Part shown: one piece after another, positions 52,337-61,862 of the stretch
Numbering within the stretch: position 1 is the first letter of the stretch
Layout of the letters: every line of letters begins with the position of its first letter
From: Mariniflexile fucanivorans
GTDB lineage: Bacteria > Bacteroidota > Bacteroidia > Flavobacteriales > Flavobacteriaceae
Direction of reading: 5' to 3'
Length of the DNA stretch: 64,000 nt
Assembly (NCBI RefSeq): GCF_004341235.1
Contig: NZ_SLUP01000007.1
Span: 62,001 to 126,000, forward strand
Notes under the pieces: generated by a model
What the model was told of the DNA's origin: nothing
Seen by the model: only the letters and a program-made list of their open reading frames with translations
Database searches by the model: none
Program-made: the position numbers and the translations under genes

Positions 52337-54730
52337 TTAATTTCTTAACGGTTTCCCTGTTTTCAACATGTGTTGAATACGCTCTAAAGTTTTACGCTCT
52401 GTGCATAAACTTAAAAAAGCTTCTCGTTCTAGATCCAACAAATACTGTTCGCTTACAAGAGTTGGTTCCGATAAATCACCTCCAGCCATAACGTAAGCCA
52501 GTTTGTTTGCTATTTTATGGTCGTGTTCGCTAATAAATTTTGAAGCTTCCATAGAATCCGTACCCACTAAAAACATACCTAAGGCTTGCTTACCAAGTAC
52601 TTTTACATCGGTACGTTTTACAGGTTGCGTGTAACCAGCTTCCGCCATTAATTTAGCATGCGCTTTTGCAGTAGCAATTTGTCTGTCCTTATTAACCACC
52701 ACAATATCTTTGCCTTTTTGAAGTAGTCCTAAATCAAAAGCTTCATACGCTGAGGTTGCTACTTTTGCCATTCCGATAGTTAGGAAGTATTCTTGAAGCG
52801 TATTTAATTCTACATCGCCTTTTTTAAAAGAATCGGATGCTCTTAAAGCCATTTCTTTAGAACCTCCTCCGCCAGGAATCACGCCAACTCCAAATTCAAC
52901 CAAACCAATATAAGTTTCGGCAGCTGCCACTACTTTATCGGCGTGCATGGATAATTCGCAACCACCACCCAGAGCCATACCATGAGGTGCGGAAATAGTT
53001 GGAATTGCAGAATAACGCATACGCATCATCGTATCTTGAAAATATTTGATGGCGGCATTCAATTCGTCATATTCTTGCTCGACAGCCATCATGAAGATCA
53101 TACCAATATTAGCACCCACTGAGAAATTGGCGGCTTGATTACCAATAACCAAACCTGCAAAATCTTTTTCGGCAATATCAATAGCTTTGTTTAAACCCGC
53201 TAAAACATCACCTCCAATGGTGTTCATTTTAGATTGGAATTCGCAGTTTATAATGCCATCTCCTAAATCTTCAATAACAACACCTGAGTTTTTAAATACT
53301 TCTTTCGATTTTCGAATATTATCTAAAATAATGAAGGCATCTTGACCAGGAATTTTTTCTTGTGATTTCTTCGGAATATCATAAAAATATGTTGCTCCGT
53401 TTTTTACAGTGTAGAACGACGTGTTTCCTGAAGCGATCATTTCGTTCACCCAAGCAGCAGGCTCCAAACCTTCCGCTTTCATAATTTCGATGCCTTTTTC
53501 TACACCAACAGCATCCCAAATTTGGAAAGGACCATGTTCCCAACCAAATCCAGCTTTCATAGCATCATCTATTTTATATAAATCGTCTGTAATTTCAGGA
53601 ATTCTATTAGACACATAGGCGAACATAGAAGCGAAGTTCTTCCTATAGAAATCACCTGCTTTGTCTTTTCCTGAAACTAAAATTTTAAATCTATCGATGA
53701 CTTTGTCAACCGTTTTTGTTAATTCTAAAGTTGCAAAACTTGCTTTTTTTGATGGGTGGTATTCTAAAGTATTCAAGTCTAATGCTAAAATATCTTTACC
53801 TTCTTTTTTGTAAAAACCTTGCCCTGTTTTGCTTCCTAGCCATTTATTTTCCATCATTTTATTGATGAAATCTGGAAGTTTGAAAAGTTCATGAGCTTCA
53901 TCTTTCGGGCAATTTTCATAGATGCCGTTAGCCACATGCACCAAAGTATCTAATCCAACCACATCAACCGTTCTAAAGGTTGCCGATTTTGGACGACCAA
54001 TCACTGGACCCGTAAGTTTATCAATTTCTTCAACCGTTAACCCTAAAGTTTTTACTTGATGAAATAAACTTTGAATACCAAAAATGCCAATACGGTTTCC
54101 AATAAATGCCGGTGTATCTTTAGCTACTACAGAAGTTTTTCCTAGGAATTGTTCACCATAACCATTTAAAAAGTCTAAAACTTCTTGTGATGTTTTAGGG
54201 CCAGGAATGATTTCGAATAATTTTAAGTAACGTGCTGGATTGAAAAAGTGTGTTCCGCAGAAATGCTTTTGGAAATCTTCGCTGCGGCCTTCACTCATAA
54301 AATGAATAGGAATTCCTGATGTGTTTGAAGTTATTAAAGTGCCGGGAGTTCTATATTTTTCAAGTTTTTCAAAAACACTTTTTTTGATATCGAGTCGTTC
54401 CACAACAACCTCCATAATCCAATCTACATCCTTTACTTTGGCAATATCGTCTTCTAAATTACCCGTAGTAATGCGTTTTGCAAAGTCTATATGATAAATA
54501 GGTGAAGGTTTCGATTTTAACGAGGCTGCCAAGGCATCATTTACCAATCTATTTCTAACCACTTTATCTTCAAGTGTTAAACCTTTTGCTTTTTCGGCAT
54601 CGTTTAATTCTCTAGGTACAATATCCAATAATAACACATCAACGCCAATATTTGCGAAATGACATGCAATACCACTACCCATAATTCCAGAGCCAATAAT
54701 GGCTACTTTTTTTATTCTTCGTTTGCTCAT
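52337..54730 (-). CDS. 3-hydroxyacyl-CoA dehydrogenase / enoyl-CoA hydratase fusion
   Basis: Bifunctional beta-oxidation enzyme (797 aa). The NAD-binding dehydrogenase comes first (VAIIGSGIMGSGIACHF, residues 8-24, then GTHFFNPARYLKL), followed by the 3HCDH C-terminal domain. The hydratase comes last, near residues 480-690, with GMALGGGCELSMHAD and GLVEFGVGVIPGGGGS supplying the two catalytic glutamates. This domain order is the reverse of E. coli FadB. It is 6 bp after marR and precedes the thiolase. Confidence 0.95.
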   Translation of the reverse strand: MSKRRIKKVAIIGSGIMGSGIACHFANIGVDVLLLDIVPRELNDAEKAKGLTLEDKVVRNRLVNDALAASLKSKPSPIYHIDFAKRITTGNLEDDIAKVKDVDWIMEVVVERLDIKKSVFEKLEKYRTPGTLITSNTSGIPIHFMSEGRSEDFQKHFCGTHFFNPARYLKLFEIIPGPKTSQEVLDFLNGYGEQFLGKTSVVAKDTPAFIGNRIGIFGIQSLFHQVKTLGLTVEEIDKLTGPVIGRPKSATFRTVDVVGLDTLVHVANGIYENCPKDEAHELFKLPDFINKMMENKWLGSKTGQGFYKKEGKDILALDLNTLEYHPSKKASFATLELTKTVDKVIDRFKILVSGKDKAGDFYRKNFASMFAYVSNRIPEITDDLYKIDDAMKAGFGWEHGPFQIWDAVGVEKGIEIMKAEGLEPAAWVNEMIASGNTSFYTVKNGATYFYDIPKKSQEKIPGQDAFIILDNIRKSKEVFKNSGVVIEDLGDGIINCEFQSKMNTIGGDVLAGLNKAIDIAEKDFAGLVIGNQAANFSVGANIGMIFMMAVEQEYDELNAAIKYFQDTMMRMRYSAIPTISAPHGMALGGGCELSMHADKVVAAAETYIGLVEFGVGVIPGGGGSKEMALRASDSFKKGDVELNTLQEYFLTIGMAKVATSAYEAFDLGLLQKGKDIVVVNKDRQIATAKAHAKLMAEAGYTQPVKRTDVKVLGKQALGMFLVGTDSMEASKFISEHDHKIANKLAYVMAGGDLSEPTLVSEQYLLDLEREAFLSLCTERKTLERIQHMLKTGKPLRN

Positions 54731-54736
54731 TTTTTA

Positions 54737-55183
54737 TTACTTGTCGTTTTGATTGTATATTTTTTTGTTACATATCATGTCGCCAATTACATCGGAAACT
54801 TCATAAAAATGTTTTAATTTTTCCTCAGAAACATTTTTTTTGATGGCTTCATTAAAGATGACAACACGCTCTTTTGAATACGCTCGTTTTTCATGGCCAA
54901 ATTCGGTTAAATGAATAATAACACCTCTGCCATCATCTGGGTTTGGTTTGCGTTCTATTAAACCTTTTTGCTCCATGGTTTTTAATATTCTTGATAAACT
55001 GGTGGCTTCCATGCCCATTTTTGGGCCTAATGCTGTAGATGGTGTCCCTTTTTCTGGGTCTATACTTAATAATGTAAAGCCAGTTGCCATGGTGGTTTCA
55101 AATTTAGCAGCTTCTTCATTATACATTTTTTGAACAGCAAGCCATGTGGTTCTTAATATATAATCAATCGTTCTTTCCTTCAT
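54737..55183 (-). CDS. MarR-family transcriptional regulator
   Basis: A 148-residue winged-helix regulator and first gene of the beta-oxidation operon. The DNA-binding part reads MGMEATSLSRILKTMEQKGLI, split here as recognition helix SLSRILKTMEQKG, followed by the wing RKPNPDDGRGVIIHLTEFG. A perfect 20-bp palindrome precedes its promoter. It likely represses the operon in the absence of an acyl-CoA ligand, as inferred from its position. Confidence 0.9.
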   Translation of the reverse strand: MKERTIDYILRTTWLAVQKMYNEEAAKFETTMATGFTLLSIDPEKGTPSTALGPKMGMEATSLSRILKTMEQKGLIERKPNPDDGRGVIIHLTEFGHEKRAYSKERVVIFNEAIKKNVSEEKLKHFYEVSDVIGDMICNKKIYNQNDK

Positions 55184-55203
55184 ATTTTTTTGGTCGGTAA
55201 TTC

Positions 55204-55211
55204 CAAATATA
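55204..55211 (-). promoter_or_regulatory. marR operon -7 box (TATATTTG)
   Basis: Perfect TAnnTTTG on the minus strand, 20 bp upstream of the marR ATG. Confidence 0.7.
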
Positions 55212-55218
55212 TGAAAAT

Positions 55219-55238
55219 ATATTATGCATGCATAATAT
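55219..55238. promoter_or_regulatory. Probable MarR operator, perfect 20-bp palindrome
   Basis: ATATTATGCA followed by its exact complement, no loop. It lies 7 bp upstream of the -7 box, between the two promoter elements, so a bound dimer would exclude RNA polymerase. Confidence 0.7.
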
Positions 55239-55289
55239 GCTTAAAAAATTTATGATGTTTTTTTGTTTTGCTCTTATTTAAAAACCTTA

Positions 55290-57059
55290 TTAAGGTCTGT
55301 AAATTTTCTCTATAAGGCTTGCATATATTTCTTTAATAACCTTGCGTTTTAATTTCATGGTAGGCGTTAGGTGTCCTGCTTCTACAGTCCAAGTATCGGG
55401 CGTGATTTCAAACTTTTTTATTTGTTCCCAATTGCCGAAATTGGTGTTAGCTTTGTCTATTTCGCTTTGAATACGTTCTAACAATTGTGGGTTAGTTATA
55501 AGATCTTTACTGTTATTAAAAGGCACATGGTGTATTTTTGCCCAATTTTTAACGAATTCAAAGTTTAACTGAATTAAAGCTGCGGGCATTTTTTCACCTT
55601 CACCAATAACCATGATTTGTTCTATAAACCGTGATTGTTTAAACTGGTTTTCAATAAGGGCGGGAGCCACATATTTTCCGCCAGAGGTTTTAAAGATTTC
55701 CTTCTTACGGTCTGTAATTTTCAAAAAGCCATCCACATCAAATTCACCAATATCACCTGTATGGAAGTATTCACCTGTCATGACTTCTTTTGTTTTTTCA
55801 GCATCTTTAAAATAACCTAGCATAACGTTGGGGCCTTTTACAAGAATTTCTCCGTCTTCAGCAATTTTAACTTCCACGTTGTCAATTATTTTCCCAACGG
55901 TTCCTACTCTAAAACCACCATTTCGCATATCGTTTACCGAAATTACAGGCGATGTTTCTGTAAGTCCATAACCTTCCATAATAGGTAAGCCAGCTGCTGC
56001 AAATACGCGTGATAATCGGGCTTGTAGCGCCGCACTACCAGAAACCATAATTTCTAAATTACCGCCCAAACCATCGCGCCATTTACTAAAAATAAGTTTT
56101 CTGGCTATTTTTAGTTGAAATTCATACCACCAGCCATTTTTGCCGTAGGGTTCAAATTGAAGTCCTATATTTAATGCCCAAAAGAAAAGCATTTTTTTAA
56201 CGCCTTTTAATTCGGAGCCTTTTGCAACTATTTTATCATAAACTTTTTCATATAAACGAGGTACAGCGGTCATTACGTTAGGGCCGACTTCTTTTAAGTT
56301 GTCGCTCATTTTTTCAATAGATTCTGCAAAATAAACTTCTACGCCGCAGTATATATATAGGTACAGGATCATGCGTTCAAAAACGTGGCAAACGGGAAGA
56401 AAACTTAATCCTTTTGATTTTCCATAATGAAAAGGCACGCGTTTTTCGCTGTCTAAAACGTTTGAAACTAGATTGTTGTGCGAAAGCATAACGCCTTTTG
56501 GTTTTCCTGTGGTACCAGAGGTGTATATTAATGTTGCCAGATCTGAAGGTTTAACAGCTTCTTTTCGTGTCTCAACTTCTGCTTGGTTACTTGAGTTTTC
56601 GCCTAGTTTTAATACATCGGTCCAATGGTTTTCGCCTTCAATAACATCAAAAGTATAAACGTTTATTAAGTTGGTTTTACCCTTAATGGCGTTTAATTTT
56701 TTAAGAACTTCAACATCGGAAACAAAACAATAAATAGATTCAGAATGATTTAGAATATACTCATACTCATCAGAAGCTATCGTTGGATAAATAGGCACGT
56801 TTTGTGCACCGGTTTGTAATACACCAATATCCAAAATATTCCATTCGGTTCTATTGGTTGAAGAAATAACGGCAATTTTATCGTTTGGTTTTATGCCCAA
56901 TCGTAATAAACCTCTGCTTATAGCATTGGCTTGGTCTATAAATTCTTGTATAGATGTTGATTTCCAAACACCATTATATTTGGTTGAGAAAGCCTTCTTT
57001 AAATTGTAAGCTTCTAACTGGTGATAAGGAAAATCAAAAATTCTAGTAATATTTGCCAT
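55290..57059 (-). CDS. Long-chain fatty acid--CoA ligase
   Basis: Activates fatty acids to acyl-CoA using ATP (589 aa from the ATG at 57059, MANITRIFDFPYHQ). The AMP-binding motif is TLIYTSGTTGKPKGVMLSH (residues about 184-202), then EGYGLTETSP, and the C-terminal TGDIGEFDVDGFLKITDR. The longer frame to 57155 has no conserved residues. It lies upstream of marR on the same strand, with its own spacer, and feeds the beta-oxidation operon. Confidence 0.94.
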   Translation of the reverse strand: MANITRIFDFPYHQLEAYNLKKAFSTKYNGVWKSTSIQEFIDQANAISRGLLRLGIKPNDKIAVISSTNRTEWNILDIGVLQTGAQNVPIYPTIASDEYEYILNHSESIYCFVSDVEVLKKLNAIKGKTNLINVYTFDVIEGENHWTDVLKLGENSSNQAEVETRKEAVKPSDLATLIYTSGTTGKPKGVMLSHNNLVSNVLDSEKRVPFHYGKSKGLSFLPVCHVFERMILYLYIYCGVEVYFAESIEKMSDNLKEVGPNVMTAVPRLYEKVYDKIVAKGSELKGVKKMLFFWALNIGLQFEPYGKNGWWYEFQLKIARKLIFSKWRDGLGGNLEIMVSGSAALQARLSRVFAAAGLPIMEGYGLTETSPVISVNDMRNGGFRVGTVGKIIDNVEVKIAEDGEILVKGPNVMLGYFKDAEKTKEVMTGEYFHTGDIGEFDVDGFLKITDRKKEIFKTSGGKYVAPALIENQFKQSRFIEQIMVIGEGEKMPAALIQLNFEFVKNWAKIHHVPFNNSKDLITNPQLLERIQSEIDKANTNFGNWEQIKKFEITPDTWTVEAGHLTPTMKLKRKVIKEIYASLIEKIYRP

Positions 57060-57192
57060 TTGTTCTTTTGAAAGTTTCTGGTTATGCAAATTATGAAAAT
57101 AAATGAGATTTTCAAATATGCCTATAAAAAAGTAGTTTTTTATTATTTGTAACATTTATTTTTTACGAATATGCTAAAAATAAAATCGTTAT

Positions 57193-57206
57193 ATGATATA
57201 AATCAT
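57193..57206. promoter_or_regulatory. Fnr/Crp-type palindrome upstream of ppdK
   Basis: ATGAT, four bases, ATCAT. A weak TAAATTCA box (57229-57236, two mismatches) lies exactly 33 bp away centre to centre. Confidence 0.5.
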
Positions 57207-57265
57207 TGAAAAACCAGATTTAAGTATCTAAATTCATGCATTTGATGTCTATTAAATTTAATATT

Positions 57266-59995
57266 ATGGAAGTCTTACAAGAAGTAAAAACAAGAGTTTA
57301 TAAGTTCGGTAATAATTTTGCAGACGGAAACAGCAAAATGAAAAACCTTTTAGGTGGCAAAGGTGCGAATTTAGCTGAAATGAGTGCCATTGGTATTCCC
57401 GTTCCGCCGGGATTTACCATAACGACCGAAGTTTGTACCGAATATAATTTATTAGGAAAAGACAAAGTCGTCGATTTGATAAAAACCGAAATTGAAGAAG
57501 CTATTTTCAATATTGAATCGTTAATGGGAAGTAAATTTGGAGATAAAGACAACCCATTGTTAATTTCTGTGCGTTCGGGTGCCAGAGTGTCTATGCCTGG
57601 AATGATGGATACCGTTTTAAATCTTGGTTTAAATGATGATGTTATTATAGGTTTGGCAACTAAAACAGGTAATGAGCGTTTCGCATGGGATTCGTATCGG
57701 CGTTTTATTCAAATGTATGGTGATGTTGTTTTAGGAATGAAATCCGAATCGAAAGAAGATATCGATCCTTTTGAAGAAATTATGGAGCACCTTAAAGATA
57801 AACGCGGCATCAAACTAGATACTGAGTTTTCTGTTCAGGATTTAAAAGATCTGGTTTACGATTTTAAAGACGCTGTAAAAAAACGTACAGGACATGATTT
57901 TCCAACCGATCCATGGGAACAACTTTGGGGCGCTGTTATTGCTGTTTTTAATAGTTGGAATGGCGATAGAGCTGTATATTATAGAAACATGCATGGGTAT
58001 CCTGCAGATTGGGGAACAGCTGTAAACGTACAGGCCATGGTTTATGGAAATATGGGGGACAACTCGGGAACAGGCGTTTGTTTTACTAGGGATGCTGGTA
58101 CAGGCGAAGATGTTTTTAACGGTGAATATTTAATTAACGCACAAGGTGAAGATGTAGTTGCAGGAACACGAACACCGCAGCAAATTACAAAATTAGGGTC
58201 TTTACGTTGGGCGGAATTAGCAAAAGTTGAAGAAGCGGAAAGAGCTGAAAATTACCCTTCTTTAGAAGAATTAATGCCAGAAATTTTTAAGGAGTTAAAT
58301 GGGTATCAAGAAAAATTAGAAAAGCATTATAAAGATATGCAAGATATGGAGTTTACTATGCAAGATGGTAAACTTTGGATTTTACAAACCAGAAACGGAA
58401 AACGCACAGGTGCAGCCATGGTTAAAATTGCCATGGATATGTTTAAACAAAGTTTAATTTCTGAAAAAGAAGCGCTTTTACGTATCGAACCGAGTAAATT
58501 AGATGAGTTATTACACCCTGTTTTCGACCCAAAAGCTTTAAAAAAAGCAAATGTAATTGCACAAGGGTTACCTGCATCACCAGGTGCGGCAACGGGGCAA
58601 CTCGTGTTTTTTGCAGATGAAGCCAATAAATATAAATATACCATTTTAACACGTATTGAAACTTCTCCTGAAGATTTGGAAGGTATGAACATCGCTAGAG
58701 GTATTTTAACCGCTCGAGGTGGCATGACCTCACATGCGGCTGTGGTAGCTCGTGGTATGGGGAAATGTTGTATTTCTGGTGCAGGAGCATTAACAATTAA
58801 CTATAAGACAAGAACTTTAAAAGTTGATGGCAAAGAATATCATGAAGGTGATTGGATTTCCTTAAACGGTTCTACAGGGAATATTATTGAAGGAAAAGTG
58901 GCGACTAGCGAGCCTGAATTGAGTGGTGAATTTGCTGAAATCATGAAATTATCAGACAAATATGCGACCATGCAAGTTCGAACAAATGCCGATACTCCTA
59001 AAGATGCTAAAATAGCACGAAGTTTTGGTGCTCAAGGTATTGGATTAACCCGTACAGAACATATGTTTTTTGAAGTGGACCGTATTAAAGCCATGCGAGA
59101 AATGATTTTGGCAGATACTGTTAAAGGAAGAAAACATGCTTTAGAAGATTTATTACCCATGCAACGTAGTGATTTTGAGGGTATTTTTGAAGCCATGCAA
59201 GGGCTTCCAGTTACGGTGCGTTTATTAGATCCGCCATTGCATGAATTTGTGCCGCATCAATTGGAAACGCAACGTAGTTTGGCAGAAGATATGCACATAA
59301 CTTTAGAGGCCGTAAAAATAAAAGTCGCCGAATTGGAAGAATTCAACCCTATGTTGGGACATAGAGGGTGCAGATTAGGAATTACCTATCCTGAAATTAC
59401 CGAAATGCAAACAAGAGCTGTTATTGAAGCTGCTTTAAATCTAAAAGAAAAAGGTATTGTTGCAAAACCAGAAATCATGGTGCCTTTAGTTGGTACACTT
59501 GCTGAATTTGAAAGTCAAGAAGCCGTTATTAGAGAAACCGCTAATAAAGTTTTTGAAGAACGAAATGACAGGATTGAGTTTTTGATTGGCACGATGATAG
59601 AAATTCCTAGAGCTGCTTTAATTGCCAATAAAATTGCTAAATATGCAGATTTCTTTTCCTTTGGAACAAACGATTTAACACAAATGGCATTTGGTTATTC
59701 CAGAGACGATGCTGGTAAATTCTTGCCAATTTATATAGAAAAAGGCATTTTAAAAGTCGATCCTTTTGAAGTGTTAGATCAGGAAGGGGTGGGGCAATTA
59801 GTTGAAATGGCTACCCAACTCGGAAGAAGTGAAAAACCTAATTTAAAAGTTGGAATTTGCGGCGAACATGGTGGCGATCCAAGTTCGGTTGAATTCTGTT
59901 ATAGAACAGGATTGAATTATGTGAGTTGTTCACCTTATAGAGTCCCAATTGCTCGATTAGCATCGGCACAAGCTGCTATAAAAGCAACTTTGTAA
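57266..59995 (+). CDS. ppdK: Pyruvate, phosphate dikinase
   Basis: Interconverts pyruvate, ATP and phosphate with phosphoenolpyruvate, AMP and pyrophosphate (909 aa). The N-terminal ATP-grasp domain begins NLLGGKGANLAEM. The phospho-accepting histidine is H490 in GGMTSHAAVVARGMGK, and the C-terminal TIM barrel has the catalytic cysteine in GICGEHGGDP. The ATG at 57266 is preferred over 57236, which lies within the presumed promoter. Link to the Fnr-type site suggests a glycolytic or fermentative role under low oxygen, together with pflB. Confidence 0.96.
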   Translation: MEVLQEVKTRVYKFGNNFADGNSKMKNLLGGKGANLAEMSAIGIPVPPGFTITTEVCTEYNLLGKDKVVDLIKTEIEEAIFNIESLMGSKFGDKDNPLLISVRSGARVSMPGMMDTVLNLGLNDDVIIGLATKTGNERFAWDSYRRFIQMYGDVVLGMKSESKEDIDPFEEIMEHLKDKRGIKLDTEFSVQDLKDLVYDFKDAVKKRTGHDFPTDPWEQLWGAVIAVFNSWNGDRAVYYRNMHGYPADWGTAVNVQAMVYGNMGDNSGTGVCFTRDAGTGEDVFNGEYLINAQGEDVVAGTRTPQQITKLGSLRWAELAKVEEAERAENYPSLEELMPEIFKELNGYQEKLEKHYKDMQDMEFTMQDGKLWILQTRNGKRTGAAMVKIAMDMFKQSLISEKEALLRIEPSKLDELLHPVFDPKALKKANVIAQGLPASPGAATGQLVFFADEANKYKYTILTRIETSPEDLEGMNIARGILTARGGMTSHAAVVARGMGKCCISGAGALTINYKTRTLKVDGKEYHEGDWISLNGSTGNIIEGKVATSEPELSGEFAEIMKLSDKYATMQVRTNADTPKDAKIARSFGAQGIGLTRTEHMFFEVDRIKAMREMILADTVKGRKHALEDLLPMQRSDFEGIFEAMQGLPVTVRLLDPPLHEFVPHQLETQRSLAEDMHITLEAVKIKVAELEEFNPMLGHRGCRLGITYPEITEMQTRAVIEAALNLKEKGIVAKPEIMVPLVGTLAEFESQEAVIRETANKVFEERNDRIEFLIGTMIEIPRAALIANKIAKYADFFSFGTNDLTQMAFGYSRDDAGKFLPIYIEKGILKVDPFEVLDQEGVGQLVEMATQLGRSEKPNLKVGICGEHGGDPSSVEFCYRTGLNYVSCSPYRVPIARLASAQAAIKATL

Positions 59996-60020
59996 CTATT
60001 GAGTTTTTTTTACAGTAATA

Positions 60021-60060
60021 TTTGGTTTGCTAAATTGATTATCCAGTTTAGCAAACCAAA
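60021..60060 (+). terminator. Terminator after ppdK
   Basis: Perfect 14-bp arms 60021-60034 and 60047-60060 with a 12-base loop, followed by TTGTTTT. It begins 26 bp after the ppdK stop and, being symmetric, may also serve the convergent TPR gene. Confidence 0.75.
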
Positions 60061-60179
60061 TTGTTTTAATAGTAATATCAGAACTAAAATCCATGATATA
60101 AAACACTAATTATATATTGATTCCTTAATTCTTTCAGGAAGTTTACTCAAGCTTTTTGTTAAGTGGATGTTATTTATTT

Positions 60180-61559
60180 CTATTCTTTTACTACTTTAAA
60201 AGAATGTACAACTCCATCCGATTCGATATTTAAAATATAGAGACCAGATTGGAAATTAGAAATTTTAATTGTTTTGTAATCAGCAATTCCTTCTTGAACT
60301 AATTTCGATTCAAAATTGTATATGTAATACTTAAAATTGCTGAAATCTATATTATTAACAGTTACATAATCTTTTATTGGATTTGGGTGTATAAATGGTA
60401 AATCAGATAATTTTTGAGATTGCATTTCTTTTGGTTCATTATTACAAGCTGCATGAATATAATCTTCTAAATCGTATTTGTCATATATTTTTTCATACCC
60501 TAATTCCTTGGCTTTTTGTAAATATTCGCAAGCTTTTTTATAATTGCCCAGTTCAAGATAAATGATGCCTAAATTTCTATGTGCATAAGTATTATCTTTT
60601 TTTATGTTTATAGCTTCTTCTAAATCGGCTATTCCGTCTTCAGATTTACCTAATTTATGATAAATGAAACCTCTAAGTGTTCTAACGTCGAAATCGCCAT
60701 ATCCACTCCCCAATTTTACTAAGTTATCTTCTTTCTTAAAAGCTACATCAATGGAATATTTTGCATTTTCATAATCTTCAAAATCAGTATATAATGCAGC
60801 TAGTAGTCTATGTGCAAAATCATGATTTGGAATTTTTTCAAGAACTTTATTTAAGTATGTTTTTGCTAACGTATATGACTTTATCGAATATAAATAACCT
60901 CCTAAATTATATTGCAGTCTTAGGTCTTCAGGCTCCGTTTTTATTGCTAAATATCTATAATGGATAGCTTCATTTTCCATTTCATAACTGCTGTAAATTC
61001 CACCCATGCAATCGTATACTTTTGATAGTGAATTTGTTAGTCTAGGGTTGTCTTTTGCGTTTCTTAATAAAATATGTTCTAATTTTTTAAAATCATCTAA
61101 CGCTAATGTATAATTGCCTAAAACATATCGCAAGTTTGCGCGCCTATATAAATAGGCATTACTACTTTTAGAGCTATCTTTAATATGCTTGTTTACAACA
61201 ATTAATTGATCGTGGAAATTTTTTATTTTTTCTTCTGTTTTTATATTATAATCGAGTATGTGGTCTATTCTTTCAATTAAATCACCTTCTTTAAAAATCC
61301 AAGTCGTAAGTTTTTCACCCGCTTTATTAAATCTATAACTAGCACCCTCATAATATCCATTTACATAATAAAAACATTCATTGAGTTCACCCGAATTATA
61401 ATACGTTCTTAAGCTGTCTAGCTTTTTGTCTTCCCCATACCATTTTTCAATAGCAAGAACATTATCTCTATAAAAAAAACGTTCAACCTTGTTTTTGTCA
61501 TTTTGTGAAAAAATGAAAATTGGAATTAAATAAAATACAGTTAAAAAATAGTTTTTCAT
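60180..61559 (-). CDS. Secreted TPR protein with type IX secretion sorting domain
   Basis: A 459-residue exported protein. The signal peptide starts at the ATG at 61559 (MKNYFLTVFYLIPIFIFS). Residues 25-90 resemble MORN/YwqK repeats (YYNSGELNECFYYVNGYYEG). At least five TPR units follow, for example THAYAHRNLGIIYLELGNYKK-type helices. The last 75 residues form a type IX sorting domain, with PNPIKDYV at its start and LYILNIESDG near its end, so the protein should be surface-attached or released. Function unknown. Confidence 0.85.
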   Translation of the reverse strand: MKNYFLTVFYLIPIFIFSQNDKNKVERFFYRDNVLAIEKWYGEDKKLDSLRTYYNSGELNECFYYVNGYYEGASYRFNKAGEKLTTWIFKEGDLIERIDHILDYNIKTEEKIKNFHDQLIVVNKHIKDSSKSSNAYLYRRANLRYVLGNYTLALDDFKKLEHILLRNAKDNPRLTNSLSKVYDCMGGIYSSYEMENEAIHYRYLAIKTEPEDLRLQYNLGGYLYSIKSYTLAKTYLNKVLEKIPNHDFAHRLLAALYTDFEDYENAKYSIDVAFKKEDNLVKLGSGYGDFDVRTLRGFIYHKLGKSEDGIADLEEAINIKKDNTYAHRNLGIIYLELGNYKKACEYLQKAKELGYEKIYDKYDLEDYIHAACNNEPKEMQSQKLSDLPFIHPNPIKDYVTVNNIDFSNFKYYIYNFESKLVQEGIADYKTIKISNFQSGLYILNIESDGVVHSFKVVKE

Positions 61560-61562
61560 CAA

Positions 61563-61780
61563 AATGAATTTTTATAAATTCTCTTACTAAAATACGTTTT
61601 TTTTTATCAATAATATATGCGTTTTTTAGTAATAATTTTCTTTAAAAGTAACATAAGAATGTCTTATTAGAATATTTTCTTCATTAAAATTTTTAATAAA
61701 AAATACACTTTAATTTTTTTTATAAAAAAGTTATTATTCAAACGTTTTCGTTAATTTAATCACATTAAAAACGGGTTTTT
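61563..61780. other. AT-rich divergent spacer
   Basis: Non-coding spacer between the TPR gene and pflB. No frame or RNA gene is seen. Long A- and T-runs dominate. Confidence 0.45.
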
Positions 61781-61781
61781 T

Positions 61782-61795
61782 ATGACAATTGTCAG
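61782..61795. promoter_or_regulatory. Fnr/Crp-type palindrome upstream of pflB
   Basis: ATGAC, AATT, GTCAG, with one outer mismatch. Its centre at 61788.5 is exactly 33 bp from the centre of a perfect -7 box. Confidence 0.7.
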
Positions 61796-61817
61796 TTTTG
61801 AAGTTAAGTTTAGGATT

Positions 61818-61825
61818 TATTTTTG
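61818..61825 (+). promoter_or_regulatory. pflB promoter -7 box (TATTTTTG)
   Basis: Perfect TAnnTTTG, 37 bp upstream of the pflB ATG. Confidence 0.7.
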
Positions 61826-61862
61826 CACGCTTAAAATATAAAAGGATAATAAATTTAAGCAT

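Noticed and set aside
58327-58725. 132-codon open frame opposite ppdK
   Set aside because: Antisense shadow of conserved ppdK codons.
60085-60110. Possible further Fnr-type site with the half site ATGATATAAA
   Set aside because: Only one half of the palindrome is present, with no properly placed -7 box for a gene.
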